The notes below the pieces were generated by a model. That model had not been told where the DNA came from. It ran no database searches and worked only from the letters and a program-made list of their open reading frames with translations. This document shows, piece by piece, positions 1 to 6,291 of a stretch of DNA of 26,013 bases. The stretch is from a virus. The stretch lies in IMG/VR virus record IMGVR_UViG_3300044731_001018, positions 1-26,013 of that record. The stretch is one strand, 5' to 3'. Position numbers and translations under genes: made by a program. Numbering within the stretch: the stretch's first letter is position 1; each line of letters begins with the position of its first letter.

Positions 1-65
1 TTCGATTTAGTAAATCTTACATCTTTCGATTGTAACCATTTATACGCACCTTCAGTTACAAACGA

Positions 66-87
66 CAAAAGCCGCTCGAAGCGGCTT
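66..87 (-). terminator. Intrinsic terminator of the small leftward gene
   Basis: Read on the minus strand, an 8-bp perfect stem (AAGCCGCT / AGCGGCTT) with a three-base loop is followed directly by TTTTGTCG, the layout of a rho-independent terminator. It lies about 50 bp past the stop of the leftward gene at 139-309 and closes that one-gene unit. On the plus strand the hairpin is not followed by a T-run, so its direction is leftward. Confidence 0.75.
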
Positions 88-138
88 AGTCTGGTTAATG
101 TAATGGATTCGCGGTGGAGCTACCGCTTTGGTATTCTT

Positions 139-309
139 TTATGGCAATCGTTTAGACACGATTCGATCAAGCGCGGCTTGTACATCTTTAGGGATAACAT
201 ACGAATCGTTTGACACTATAACAACACGATTCGGTTCGATTCGTTCAACAGGCTTGAATAGTGTAAGCCCTGATACTAGGAACATTATACTTACTATTAA
301 CATTCTCAT
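139..309 (-). CDS. Small membrane-anchored or secreted protein, moron-like
   Basis: This 56-residue protein is not recognised. The ATG at 309 was chosen because AAGGAG lies six bases before it; the frame stays open 29 codons further upstream, but that extension runs into the promoter. Residues 1-21 (MRMLIVSIMFLVSGLTLFKPV) form one hydrophobic segment after a short positive start, so the protein is probably an inner-membrane anchor or an uncleaved or cleaved signal. The remaining 35 residues are polar and would lie in the periplasm. It runs against the late genes and has its own sigma70-type promoter (354-381) and terminator (66-87). That arrangement is typical of phage morons or of a single early gene. 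A role in altering the host envelope or excluding other phages is a guess from this layout only. Confidence 0.7.
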   Translation of the reverse strand: MRMLIVSIMFLVSGLTLFKPVERIEPNRVVIVSNDSYVIPKDVQAALDRIVSKRLP

Positions 310-353
310 TCGATCTCCTTGATTCCGAGCAACGTTATCGTTTCTCTGAATCA

Positions 354-381
354 AGTATACCACGATAATTGGATTTGTCAA
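354..381 (-). promoter_or_regulatory. Strong sigma70-type promoter, leftward
   Basis: On the minus strand a consensus -35 box TTGACA (381-376) is followed by a 16-bp spacer and the -10 box TATACT (359-354), which matches the consensus at five of six positions. It points at the 56-residue gene starting at 309, giving an untranslated leader of about 40 nt. Host RNA polymerase should use it without phage factors, so early or constitutive expression is likely. Confidence 0.8.
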
Positions 382-426
382 GCAGTATTGCACCATCGTA
401 TAAAGAATACCGATCGCAACGTATGC

Positions 427-504
427 TATTGGTAAGGCACGCGCATACTATTCGATATGATAACGATTCGTGCGCGTAGTATTGGTAAGATACGCGCGTG
501 CTAT
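427..504. repeat. Two 25-bp direct repeats, starts 53 bp apart
   Basis: Copies lie at 427-451 and 480-504 and match at 21 of 25 positions. Both begin TATTGGTAAG, continue with ACGCGC after two variable bases, and end CTAT. A GCGCGT word at 473-478 is the inverse of ACGCGC, so copy 1 can also pair with the bases just before copy 2. They could be terminase-binding sites, operators, or promoters of an unknown polymerase. No third copy was noticed in the window. Confidence 0.7.
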
Positions 505-695
505 AGACTCGCTTCGTGGGCGCGTAAGAGGGGGTGGTACCCCCAAAGTTCGTGTGTGCGTCCAGTGATTTAGATCACCCACGCGACCGACGAAGCGTTC
601 GGGAAACATAACCGACCTAAATTCTCTGGTACCTTGTGGATATTTCGACTCCCCTGCGGTACAATAGGGTATTCTTTATAACACACGGAGGTGTT

Positions 696-902
696 ATGTT
701 TTACGACCCCGAAGCGGACGCGCTGGTAGTTGATCCCATGGAAATGGATGAAGTTGACCAGCTTCGTGAGTTAGTTCATAATCTTCTTTACCGAAATACC
801 AAGCTTAGTCATGCTCTTGCTAAGAAACGCCAACAGATACGTGCTCTACGGATAGAGGTAAACGATATACGATGCAAGACGAACCAGAAGACGACGGATT
901 AG
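696..902 (+). CDS. Small coiled-coil protein upstream of terS
   Basis: This 68-residue protein is not recognised. The ATG at 696 has a good ribosome-binding site (CGGAGG, five bases upstream), whereas an in-frame ATG at 636 has none and falls in the presumed promoter region. Residues 1-20 are acidic. Residues about 21-60 form a leucine-rich heptad pattern (LRELVHNLLY... LSHALAKKRQQIRALRIEV), so a dimeric coiled coil with a basic patch is likely. It is the first gene of the rightward block and overlaps terS by 31 nt, which suggests coupled translation and perhaps a role near packaging, such as DNA or terminase binding. That role is inferred from position only. Confidence 0.75.
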   Translation: MFYDPEADALVVDPMEMDEVDQLRELVHNLLYRNTKLSHALAKKRQQIRALRIEVNDIRCKTNQKTTD

Positions 903-1585
903 GCGAAACGACGTCTACCGACCAAGATGACTTTATAACGACTCCCACTGTCCTTTCTTTTAAGGAACTATACCCTACAGACTATTCATACCTGGAACCG
1001 AAGCATCGCTACACCGAGGGAGTGGCTGCTGCTATATTTCGGCAGATGGTGGCAGGGAAATCTTTACAACAGGTCTGCGATTCGCCAGGGTACCCGTCCT
1101 ACAGAGATGTTCGTGTCTGGATGGAACACCATCCGGTGTTTAAAAAAGAGATAGAGGAGCTGCAAGCGGATCGGGTTAGGCGGTCCGTAGAGAACATGCT
1201 GATAGATCTGGAGAACGAACCGGATGAGTTAACCCCTTACGAGAAGAATGCTAAGCAGGTGCAGTTTGAAAGAGTCAAGTTCTTTGCAGAGAGGATGTTA
1301 CGAGAGAAGTTCTCTCCTACACTTAATCACAATATACAGGGTGAAGTGGTTACGAGGATTGTAGTCGATACAGGAATTACCAGGGATATAAACGTTATAC
1401 GCAAGATGTATAACATACCTAACGATGCATTACCCGCTTCGTTTGTCAAGGAAGAAGTAGATGGAACAAAAGATAAAGATACCGTACCTGCCAAGGATGC
1501 ATCAAGCCCTGATCCACTCCCAGATGAAGAGGTTCAACGTTCTAGTGTGCCACAGACGTTTCGGCAAGACCGTTTTAGTTCTTAA
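872..1585 (+). CDS. terS: Terminase small subunit
   Basis: The 237-residue product is called from its helix-turn-helix-like segment at residues 63-84 (KSLQQVCDSPGYPSYRDVRV), followed by a long charged helical stretch, and from its place immediately before terL. This pattern of an HTH for DNA recognition followed by an oligomerising helical core is known for small terminases, which bind the packaging site and stimulate the large subunit. Residues 1-20 are very acidic. Residues 197-237 are rich in P, D and S, look disordered, and are encoded entirely inside the 5' end of terL in another frame. GAGG lies 13 bases before the ATG, which is far, so initiation may depend on coupling with the preceding gene, which it overlaps by 31 nt. 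Confidence 0.85.
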   Translation: MQDEPEDDGLGETTSTDQDDFITTPTVLSFKELYPTDYSYLEPKHRYTEGVAAAIFRQMVAGKSLQQVCDSPGYPSYRDVRVWMEHHPVFKKEIEELQADRVRRSVENMLIDLENEPDELTPYEKNAKQVQFERVKFFAERMLREKFSPTLNHNIQGEVVTRIVVDTGITRDINVIRKMYNIPNDALPASFVKEEVDGTKDKDTVPAKDASSPDPLPDEEVQRSSVPQTFRQDRFSS

Positions 1586-2756
1586 CGAGATTTTAGACAG
1601 GGCACTTAGGTGCGAGCACAAGAACCCGCAGTATGCTTATATCGCTCCTACCTATGGGCAAGCGAAGCGCGTTGCCTGGACGATGCTTAAAGACTTCGTA
1701 CTACACATTCCAGGAGTTGTAACGAACGAAGCAGAGCTTAGAATTGACATCCCAAGGGGTGGAGACTTTATACGGATCATGCTTTTAGGAGCTGAGAATC
1801 CAGGATCTCTTAGAGGAATCTATCTAGATGGGGTTGTGCTGGATGAATATGCTGAGTGCGATCCGAGGGTATGGGGAGAAGTCGTGCGCCCAGCACTCTC
1901 AGATCGTCTAGGATGGGCGATATTTATCGGGACACCTAAAGGGTCAAACCATTTTTACGAGATCTATAAGAAGGCACAGGGACTCGATTCGTGGTTTACC
2001 GCGATATACAAAGCAAGTGAGACGGGCATTATCCTAAGATCGGAGCTAGAAGCTGCTGCGCAGGAGATGAGTGAAGAGGAATATAACCAGGAATACGAAG
2101 CGGACTTTGGCGCAGCTCTTATGGGTGCCTACTACGGCAAGGAGATGAAGCAGGCAGATTCTGAAAAGAGGATCACCACCGTATCGTATGACCCCGCGGT
2201 ACAGGTTCATACCTTTTGGGATTTAGGGATAGGTGACTCAACCTCTATCTGGTGTATGCAGTTAGTGGGGAAGGAATATCACTTGATTGATTACATCGAG
2301 CATTCTGGCGTATCACTTGATCACTATGTCAGAGAATTGACACGTAGACCGTATGTATACGGGGAGCATTGGCTTCCACACGATGCGGCTGCGAGGGAAC
2401 TCGGGTCCGGCAAGACGAGGCAAGAGACTCTCTTATCTTTAGGAGTGAGAGGAAGGATTCTGCCTAAGTGGAGGCTGGAAGATGGGATCAACGCGGTAAG
2501 GATGTTACTGCCTAAGTGTTGGTTTGATGCGACTAAGTGTGAGCGCGGGATCGAAGCTCTTAGGAATTATCAGAGAAAGTGGGATGGAAAGAATCAGATA
2601 TATCAGAACACGCCACTCCACAATTGGGCGTCACACGGAGCGGATGCATTTAGGGCACTTGCACAAGGATTTAAAGGCGAATACCATAGTAGTAATCGAC
2701 AATTGCCGCGCACAGCGGATCATGAATACAATGAACTTGGGGGGGATCGGCTATGA
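1461..2756 (+). CDS. terL: Terminase large subunit (packaging ATPase/nuclease)
   Basis: The 431-residue product is the ATP-driven motor and DNA-cutting enzyme that fills the capsid. Walker A is HRRFGKT at residues 31-37 and Walker B is LDE at 127-129. The nuclease half shows FWDLG with D254, HDAAA with D308, and HGADAF with D395, fitting the RNase H-like acidic triad of TerL proteins. The start at 1461 is supported by AAGGAAG about five bases upstream and by the expected short N-terminus before Walker A. It overlaps terS by 125 nt in a different frame, so the Walker A codons are also the tail of terS. Its last four bases overlap the next gene (ATGA). Arginine AGG codons are commoner here than in the structural genes downstream. 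Confidence 0.96.
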   Translation: MEQKIKIPYLPRMHQALIHSQMKRFNVLVCHRRFGKTVLVLNEILDRALRCEHKNPQYAYIAPTYGQAKRVAWTMLKDFVLHIPGVVTNEAELRIDIPRGGDFIRIMLLGAENPGSLRGIYLDGVVLDEYAECDPRVWGEVVRPALSDRLGWAIFIGTPKGSNHFYEIYKKAQGLDSWFTAIYKASETGIILRSELEAAAQEMSEEEYNQEYEADFGAALMGAYYGKEMKQADSEKRITTVSYDPAVQVHTFWDLGIGDSTSIWCMQLVGKEYHLIDYIEHSGVSLDHYVRELTRRPYVYGEHWLPHDAAARELGSGKTRQETLLSLGVRGRILPKWRLEDGINAVRMLLPKCWFDATKCERGIEALRNYQRKWDGKNQIYQNTPLHNWASHGADAFRALAQGFKGEYHSSNRQLPRTADHEYNELGGDRL

Positions 2757-3235
2757 GTGGTAGTGGCGCAGTATCAAGTGTTAAGAAAAAGGCTGAGTCT
2801 ACGGTAGGGAATTTTAAGGCAGGACTACTTAATCCTATTGGTGGAGCAGCTCAAGCCATTAAAGACGTTAAGAAGAAACCACTGACGGCAATTGGTAAAA
2901 CCCTTGTTCCTGTTGGTGGTGGGCAACAAATAGGTGAAGGTGCTACGAAGCTCGCCGTTACTGAAGCTCAAGAACAAGAAAATAAACAACGACAAGAAGC
3001 TGCTGCTGAATTAGCTAGCCAGACTAGTCAAGGAACTTCTGCAATTGCTAGTGCTAACGAAGTATCAAGAGTGTTAGCGTCTAACCCAAATGCCCAGGTA
3101 TCGGGAAGTGTAGCGGCGGGGGATGCTAGGTCAGGGCTGTTCTCATCTCTTATGGAAGGGATTGAAAAAAGAAGAGCACAGATACTTCAGTCTAAGAGAA
3201 CACCGGGTAGAAAAAGTACAATACTTACGAGGTAA
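2753..3235 (+). CDS. Unrecognised Gly/Ala-rich small protein between terL and portal
   Basis: The 160-residue product is not recognised. The start overlaps the terL stop as ATGA, indicating coupled translation. The N-terminal 70 residues mix glycine, alanine and lysine with small hydrophobic patches (FKAGLLNPIGGAAQAIKDV, IGKTLVPVGGGQQIGEG). Residues about 72-90 are a Q/E-rich helix, and the C-terminus is basic (EKRRAQILQSKRTPGRKS). There is no clear membrane segment or enzyme motif. The composition resembles small ejected or virion-associated phage proteins, and the site between terL and portal is a known place for such proteins in podoviruses, but no function can be assigned. Confidence 0.8.
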   Translation: MSGSGAVSSVKKKAESTVGNFKAGLLNPIGGAAQAIKDVKKKPLTAIGKTLVPVGGGQQIGEGATKLAVTEAQEQENKQRQEAAAELASQTSQGTSAIASANEVSRVLASNPNAQVSGSVAAGDARSGLFSSLMEGIEKRRAQILQSKRTPGRKSTILTR

Positions 3236-3240
3236 TGAGT

Positions 3241-3399
3241 ATGCCAAAGGACGATAAGAAAAAGATGCCATATATAAATGAGAGTGCAGTTACTGCTTTT
3301 GTTAGAGCTTTTGGCACCGAAAGAGAAAGAAAAAGAAAAGAAGAAAGACAGAAAAGAGAAATACAAAAACAAGCAGAAAAATTACTAACAAAGAAGTAA
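3241..3399 (+). CDS. Small highly charged helical protein
   Basis: This short gene encodes 52 residues from ATG 3241, which has GAGG eight bases upstream. An in-frame ATG at 3235 overlaps the previous stop (TAATG) and would add two residues. The first 25 residues include MPYINESAVTAFVRAFG. From residue 26 the chain is almost only E, R, K and Q (about 20 residues), then QKQAEKLLTKK, so a single charged helix or coiled coil is expected. It fills the gap between the 160-residue gene and portal with only three bases before the portal ATG. This tight fit, the ribosome-binding site and the protein-like sequence support it as real. It may act in virion assembly; the function is unknown. Confidence 0.75.
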   Translation: MPKDDKKKMPYINESAVTAFVRAFGTERERKRKEERQKREIQKQAEKLLTKK

Positions 3400-3402
3400 A
3401 TA

Positions 3403-4992
3403 ATGGCAATGAAGCAGGATAAAGATCTTATCATGGGTGATAAGAAACGATTCAACAAACTAAAGTCGGATCGTGTTAATTGGGAACAACATTGGGAAGA
3501 AGTTTCCGAATTAGTTATACCAAGGAAGAACGATGTTTATGGGACAAGAACTCCAGGAGACAAGAGAAGAGAGAGAGTCTACGATTCGACAGGAGAACAC
3601 GTCAACGAACTCTTGGCATCTGCTTTACAATCTAATCTTACTAACCCCGCTGGTTTATTTTTTGAATTATCTACAGGAGACCTTCTTCTAGATAACGACG
3701 ATTCTGCACGCAAGTATCTACAGTACGTCACAAGATCAATGCACAACGTGCTTAACAATTCAAACTTCCAAACAGAAGTACATCAAGTTTATCTAGACCT
3801 AGGATCTTTTGGTACAGGCTTTCTTCGTATTGAAGAAGATGACGAAATGATTGTAAGGTTTCATTCTAGACCAGTATACGAAATGTATGTGGCTGAGAAT
3901 AACAAAGGGTTTATTGATACAGTGTTTAGAAGTTTTAAATGGAAAGCAAAACAAGTAGTCGATGAGTTTGGTGAAGAGAACGTATCGGATAAAGTAAAAG
4001 AATCACATAAGAACAATGACCAAAAAGATTTTGAGATACTTCATGCAGTATACCCAGTAGATAAAAAAGCTAAGAACCCAAAAGGCTATACATTCTACTC
4101 TAGGTACTACCTTATGGGTGAAGATCATATGCTAAGTGATAGTGGTTTTAAAGAGTACCCTTTTGCTACACCTAGGTGGACTAAGGTTTCTGGAGAAGTC
4201 TACGGAAGATCTCCAGCAATGAAAGCACTACCAGATATCAAAATGCTTAACGAGATGGCGAAGGTTACAATTAGATCAGCACAAAAAGTTGTAGACCCAC
4301 CATGGTTACTCCCAGATGACGGAGTAATGTTACCTTTTAGGACTCAACCAAATGGAATAAATTATTTTAGAGCAGGTACACAAGATAGACCCGAACCGAT
4401 GGTAACAGGAGCAAGGGTTGATTTTGGTGTGCAGTTAATGGATAGGATTCGGTTGTCAATTGAAAGAGCGTTCTTTATTGATCAGCTTCAACTACCGCCT
4501 GAAACCCCACAAATGACCGCAACAGAAGTTCAGCAACGAACCGAAGAGAAAATGCGGCTACTCGGACCAATTCTTGCGAGACAAGAGTTTGAATTCTTAC
4601 GCCCAATTGTTGACCGAGTCTTTGCCATTATGGTGCGAAAAGATATGATCCCACCAGCTCCGGAAGTTTTACAAAATACTCAACTACAAGTACGATACAG
4701 TTCAATGATTGCTAAGGCACAACGTACGAGCGAGGCTGCTAACCTTACCCGTGCACTTAACCTAGTTGCTCCAATAATGCAGGCTTTACCAGAAATGTTT
4801 GACAACATCGATGGAGACGAAGCGATACGACATGCGTTCAAAACTTTCAGCGTACCAGAAGAAATTCTTAAGACGGTAGATGCTAGAGATGAACAAAGAC
4901 AGGCACGACAAGAACAGGCTGCACAAGCACAAGCTATGCAGGAAGCTCAGGTCGGATCTGAAGTCGCTTCTAAGCTGGGCGTTACTGGATAG
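3403..4992 (+). CDS. Portal (head-tail connector), T7 gp8-like
   Basis: The 529-residue product matches the T7 gp8 class of portals in length (T7 gp8 is 536) and in its opening pattern (DKKRFNKLKSDRVNWEQHWEEVSELVIPRKNDV). It forms the dodecameric ring through which DNA enters and leaves and to which the tail tube attaches. Other typical parts are the SLDIKMLNEMAK-like central helix (here LPDIKMLNEMAKVTIRSAQ), the MTATEVQQRTEEKMRLLGP segment around residues 370-388, and a Q/A-rich C-terminus after residue 490. The ribosome-binding site is weak (AAGAAG). It follows the 52-residue gene after three bases and precedes the Bbp19-like gene by five. Confidence 0.95.
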   Translation: MAMKQDKDLIMGDKKRFNKLKSDRVNWEQHWEEVSELVIPRKNDVYGTRTPGDKRRERVYDSTGEHVNELLASALQSNLTNPAGLFFELSTGDLLLDNDDSARKYLQYVTRSMHNVLNNSNFQTEVHQVYLDLGSFGTGFLRIEEDDEMIVRFHSRPVYEMYVAENNKGFIDTVFRSFKWKAKQVVDEFGEENVSDKVKESHKNNDQKDFEILHAVYPVDKKAKNPKGYTFYSRYYLMGEDHMLSDSGFKEYPFATPRWTKVSGEVYGRSPAMKALPDIKMLNEMAKVTIRSAQKVVDPPWLLPDDGVMLPFRTQPNGINYFRAGTQDRPEPMVTGARVDFGVQLMDRIRLSIERAFFIDQLQLPPETPQMTATEVQQRTEEKMRLLGPILARQEFEFLRPIVDRVFAIMVRKDMIPPAPEVLQNTQLQVRYSSMIAKAQRTSEAANLTRALNLVAPIMQALPEMFDNIDGDEAIRHAFKTFSVPEEILKTVDARDEQRQARQEQAAQAQAMQEAQVGSEVASKLGVTG

Positions 4993-4997
4993 GATAA

Positions 4998-5273
4998 ATG
5001 GCGAAAAAAAGATCTACATCTAAAACAGACATACTGTCGTGTTACCAACGTGTTTTTAAAAGCGACGATGGTAAACGTGTCCTCGATGATTTAATCAAAC
5101 AATACTACTTGATGGTGCCAACTTTCGGTAGGGTGTGGAATACGGAGCTAATGATGGTCAGGGAAGGACAACGCTCCGTCATTCTTTCTATTTTACGGTC
5201 GACAAATATAGACGTTTCAAAATTAAGACATCGCATGGAACAAATAACCAAGGAAGAGGACATTTATGAATGA
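4998..5273 (+). CDS. Bbp19-like small structural-region protein
   Basis: This 91-residue protein lies between portal and scaffold and overlaps the scaffold gene by eight nt. The pattern FKSDDGKRVLDDLIKQYY ... EGQRSVILSIL resembles the Bbp19 family found at the same place in Bordetella BPP-1 and related podoviruses: a start segment with G-kRVL, then a conserved EGQR. The N-terminus is basic (AKKRSTSK). The family's role is not established; the constant location suggests a part in head assembly or connector maturation. The family call comes from remembered motif and synteny, not from a search. Confidence 0.75.
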   Translation: MAKKRSTSKTDILSCYQRVFKSDDGKRVLDDLIKQYYLMVPTFGRVWNTELMMVREGQRSVILSILRSTNIDVSKLRHRMEQITKEEDIYE

Positions 5274-6135
5274 AGTAGCAACGCCAACTAGTACACCAGC
5301 AGCTCCATCTAATTCTATACTATCTACAAATGTAGACCCTACTGGTGCTCCACCTGTAACCGCAGGAGAAAGAGTGCAGGTAATTGATGAGAAGAAAGCA
5401 TTTGATTGGCGCGACCATCTTGCAGATGACTTTAAGCAAGACCCTTCACTAAATGTTTTTAAAGACGTTAACGACCTAGCTAAGAGTTATGTCAGCACGA
5501 AGAAAATGATCGGCGCGGATAAAATTTCTCTCCCAGGAAAATATGCAACAGATGATGAATGGAAACAGGTTTTTCATAAACTAGGGTTACCAGATGACCC
5601 AAGTAAGTATGAACTAAAGCCTAAGGAAGGGGATGTTAACGATGAGCTATTCGCACGATTTAAGGAAACCGCCTATCAATCCGGTGTTCTTCCAAAGCAA
5701 GCGCAAAGTATATATGATTGGTTTCAGAAAAGTACGGAAGACATTCAAGCCAAAATTCAACTCGAAGAACAAAAACGAGTTGACCAAGGTCTCCAAGAAT
5801 TAAAAAAAGAATGGGGTGATAATTTTAAACTAGAATTAGACAAAGCGAAAGTGGCTATCAAACATTTTGGTGGTGAAGAAGGATTTTCTTACGTCGAAAC
5901 TTCAGGTCTTGGAAATGATGTTCAGTTTATCAAGCTAATGAGTAAGGTAGGAAATGTTCTATCAGAAGATACCTTTAAAGGAATAACCGAGTCTTTAGGT
6001 GGGATGACCCCAAGAGACATCGAGTCTAAGAGAGCAGCAATATTCTCTGACCCAGCTTACTTTGATAAGCAACATCCAGGGCACGATGCTCTAGTACAAG
6101 AGATGCTAAAATTAACTAAACTATCTATGGGGTAG
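5266..6135 (+). CDS. Capsid scaffolding (assembly) protein
   Basis: The 289-residue product sits directly upstream of the major capsid gene, the standard place for a scaffold. It opens with about 35 disordered T/P/A/S-rich residues. Next comes the motif WRDHLADDFKQDPSLNVFKD with DLAKSYVSTKKMIGADKISLPGK, then a predicted coiled coil around residues 150-200 (QAKIQLEEQKRVDQGLQELKKEW), and a helical C-terminus ending in KLTKLSMG. This order (disordered N-terminus, the W..LADD..DPSL..FK motif, long helices) is common in podovirus scaffolds, which direct shell curvature and then leave the procapsid. The ATG at 5266 follows GAGGA and overlaps the previous stop region. Confidence 0.9.
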   Translation: MNEVATPTSTPAAPSNSILSTNVDPTGAPPVTAGERVQVIDEKKAFDWRDHLADDFKQDPSLNVFKDVNDLAKSYVSTKKMIGADKISLPGKYATDDEWKQVFHKLGLPDDPSKYELKPKEGDVNDELFARFKETAYQSGVLPKQAQSIYDWFQKSTEDIQAKIQLEEQKRVDQGLQELKKEWGDNFKLELDKAKVAIKHFGGEEGFSYVETSGLGNDVQFIKLMSKVGNVLSEDTFKGITESLGGMTPRDIESKRAAIFSDPAYFDKQHPGHDALVQEMLKLTKLSMG

Positions 6136-6168
6136 TTGACATCGCAGTTGTTTTAGCTATTCTATAAT
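6136..6168 (+). promoter_or_regulatory. Candidate promoter for the capsid gene
   Basis: A perfect -35 box TTGACA (6136-6141) begins two bases after the scaffold stop codon. A -10 candidate TATTCT (6159-6164) lies at the ideal 17-bp spacing but matches only four of six positions, while a perfect TATAAT (6163-6168) lies at 21 bp, which is too far. Either could explain separate high-level transcription of the capsid gene. It is the only promoter-like sequence noticed inside the rightward late block. Confidence 0.5.
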
Positions 6169-6181
6169 CAAACTATTCAGG

Positions 6182-6290
6182 ACTATCTCCTCGGAGACCC
6201 TACAAGCAGAGTAGTTCATGGAAGACCCTGCTTAAGGATTATCTATCCGAAAAATTAATTGTTATTAACCTTTCAACTATTGGAGATAGT
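6182..6290 (+). promoter_or_regulatory. Structured capsid leader with anti-Shine-Dalgarno segment
   Basis: The 156-nt leader before the capsid ATG has a segment ACTATCTCC (6182-6190) perfectly complementary over nine bases to GGAGATAGT (6282-6290), which contains the capsid ribosome-binding site. The same segment can instead pair with the adjacent GGAGA (6193-6197), forming a tight local hairpin. Between them are AAGCAG/CTGCTT (6204-6209 with 6228-6233) and GGAT/ATCC (6237-6240 with 6246-6249 approximately). The two pairings of the anti-SD segment exclude each other, as expected of a translational switch. The complementarity is seen; regulation is inferred. Confidence 0.5.
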
Positions 6291-6291
6291 T

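Larger units (their letters stand above)
310..695. other. Gene-free region with repeats and hairpins upstream of the terminase genes
   Basis: No convincing gene is seen between the leftward gene and the first rightward gene. The stretch holds the leftward promoter (354-381), two 25-bp direct repeats (427-451 and 480-504), and a cluster of ACGCGC/GCGCGT words at about 439, 473, 492 and 521. It also holds a GGGGG/CCCCC hairpin with a five-base loop (530-544) and a GTGAT/ATCAC hairpin with a TTAG loop (565-578). A weak rightward -10-like TACAAT is at 660-665 with no good -35 box. Its place directly before terS, where many phages keep cos or pac, makes packaging recognition or late-gene control plausible, but neither is shown. 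Confidence 0.6.

Noticed and set aside
1-65. An open leftward frame reaching the left edge of the window (reads VTEGAYKWLQSKD...).
   Set aside because: It has no ATG or ribosome-binding site, and its upstream part runs through the terminator hairpin at 66-87. It is too short to support.
225-250. tRNA-like T-loop sequence GGTTCGATTC, also a similar one near 19892.
   Set aside because: No acceptor, D or anticodon arms can be built around either; both fall inside coding sequence.
502-507. TATAGA in the second direct repeat as a T7-type promoter core (CTATAG).
   Set aside because: The surrounding bases do not match any single-subunit polymerase promoter I know, and the first repeat has CTATTC instead. 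No phage RNA polymerase is in the window.
3187-3458. Leftward phenylalanine/serine-rich frames opposite the small charged gene and portal start.
   Set aside because: They are the reverse reading of AGA/AAA/GAA-rich coding DNA, have no ribosome-binding sites, and conflict with well-supported rightward genes.
6163-6168. TATAAT as the -10 box paired with TTGACA at 6136-6141.
   Set aside because: The 21-bp spacing is too long for sigma70. TATTCT at 17 bp is kept as the likelier pairing, with doubt.
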